A stretch of DNA of 64,000 bases from Acanthochromis polyacanthus (lineage: Eukaryota > Chordata > Actinopteri > Pomacentridae). The position numbers and the translations under genes are program-made. Every line of letters starts with the position of its first letter. The stretch's first letter is position 1. Below, piece after piece: positions 63,926-64,000 of this stretch. The stretch is taken from contig NC_067136.1 in NCBI RefSeq assembly GCF_021347895.1, positions 3,059,970 through 3,123,969 on the forward strand, written 5' to 3'. Below the pieces are notes generated by a model. It had not been told where the DNA came from. It saw only the letters and a program-made list of their open reading frames with translations, and did not search any database.

Positions 63926-64000
63926 CTGATCCTCTTCTTGGCCAACGCTGTGAGGGGCTGAACGGACGAGGTCTCAGTCATATTAAGGTCCTCCAGAGTG
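63926..64000 (-). CDS. tlr2: TLR2 LRR exon, partial at window edge
   Basis: The readable part is TLEDLNMTETSSVQPLTALA then KKRI, ending in AG before a gtctgg donor, with the Arg codon completed by 63718-63840. The exon continues beyond 64000. The signal peptide and N-terminal LRRs are therefore outside the window. Confidence 0.8.

Overview
The window is nuclear DNA from a bony fish, probably a spiny-rayed teleost. The evidence is spliced vertebrate genes with GT/AG introns, a (CA)n microsatellite, dense Tc1-like, Harbinger, hAT-like, LINE and LTR debris, and the order RNF175 - TLR2. These two genes are also close neighbours on human chromosome 4q (recalled, not searched). I cannot name the species.

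Left part (1-8 kb): the last two coding exons of an RNF121/RNF175-type membrane RING ubiquitin ligase on the + strand, set among repeats. Middle (8-48 kb): a degenerating tandem array of FAM111A-like trypsin-fold serine proteases on the + strand. Four bodies can be read. Copy 1 (10.2-11.6 kb) has lost its ubiquitin-like (UBL) part and is frameshifted. Copy 2 (19.2-22.5 kb) has stops and a 1.48 kb insertion beside its catalytic His. Copy 3 (24.6-26.6 kb) is complete except for one frameshift between the catalytic Asp and Ser, at the same place as in copy 1. Copy 4 (46.0-47.9 kb) is open throughout and has two plausible upstream coding exons at 39.4-39.6 kb. Short ghost fragments lie downstream of copies 3 and 4. 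Between the copies lie a Tc1 element, an internal tandem duplication, a complete-looking Harbinger transposon with perfect ends, a LINE on each strand, a nested MITE, a solo LTR and a truncated LTR element.

Right part (55.8-64 kb, - strand): the 3' two-thirds of a multi-exon TLR2 gene. It has LRR exons, LRRCT, a membrane helix and a TIR domain split over two exons, and it runs off the right edge. The exon for the C-terminal part of the TIR domain is present twice: in place at 55.8-56.2 kb, and as an almost identical orphan at 29.4-29.8 kb, inside the protease array and 26 kb from its gene. Both copies lie downstream of a FAM111A-like gene with the same flank, so the duplicated unit joined a FAM111A-like gene to the TLR2 tail.

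Taken together, this looks like a fast-evolving innate-immunity neighbourhood: a bacterial lipoprotein sensor beside an expanding and decaying family related to a mammalian viral restriction and replication-fork protease. Gene identities are read from recognisable protein motifs. Exon boundaries come from splice signals and reading-frame continuity. Expression and activity are not known.
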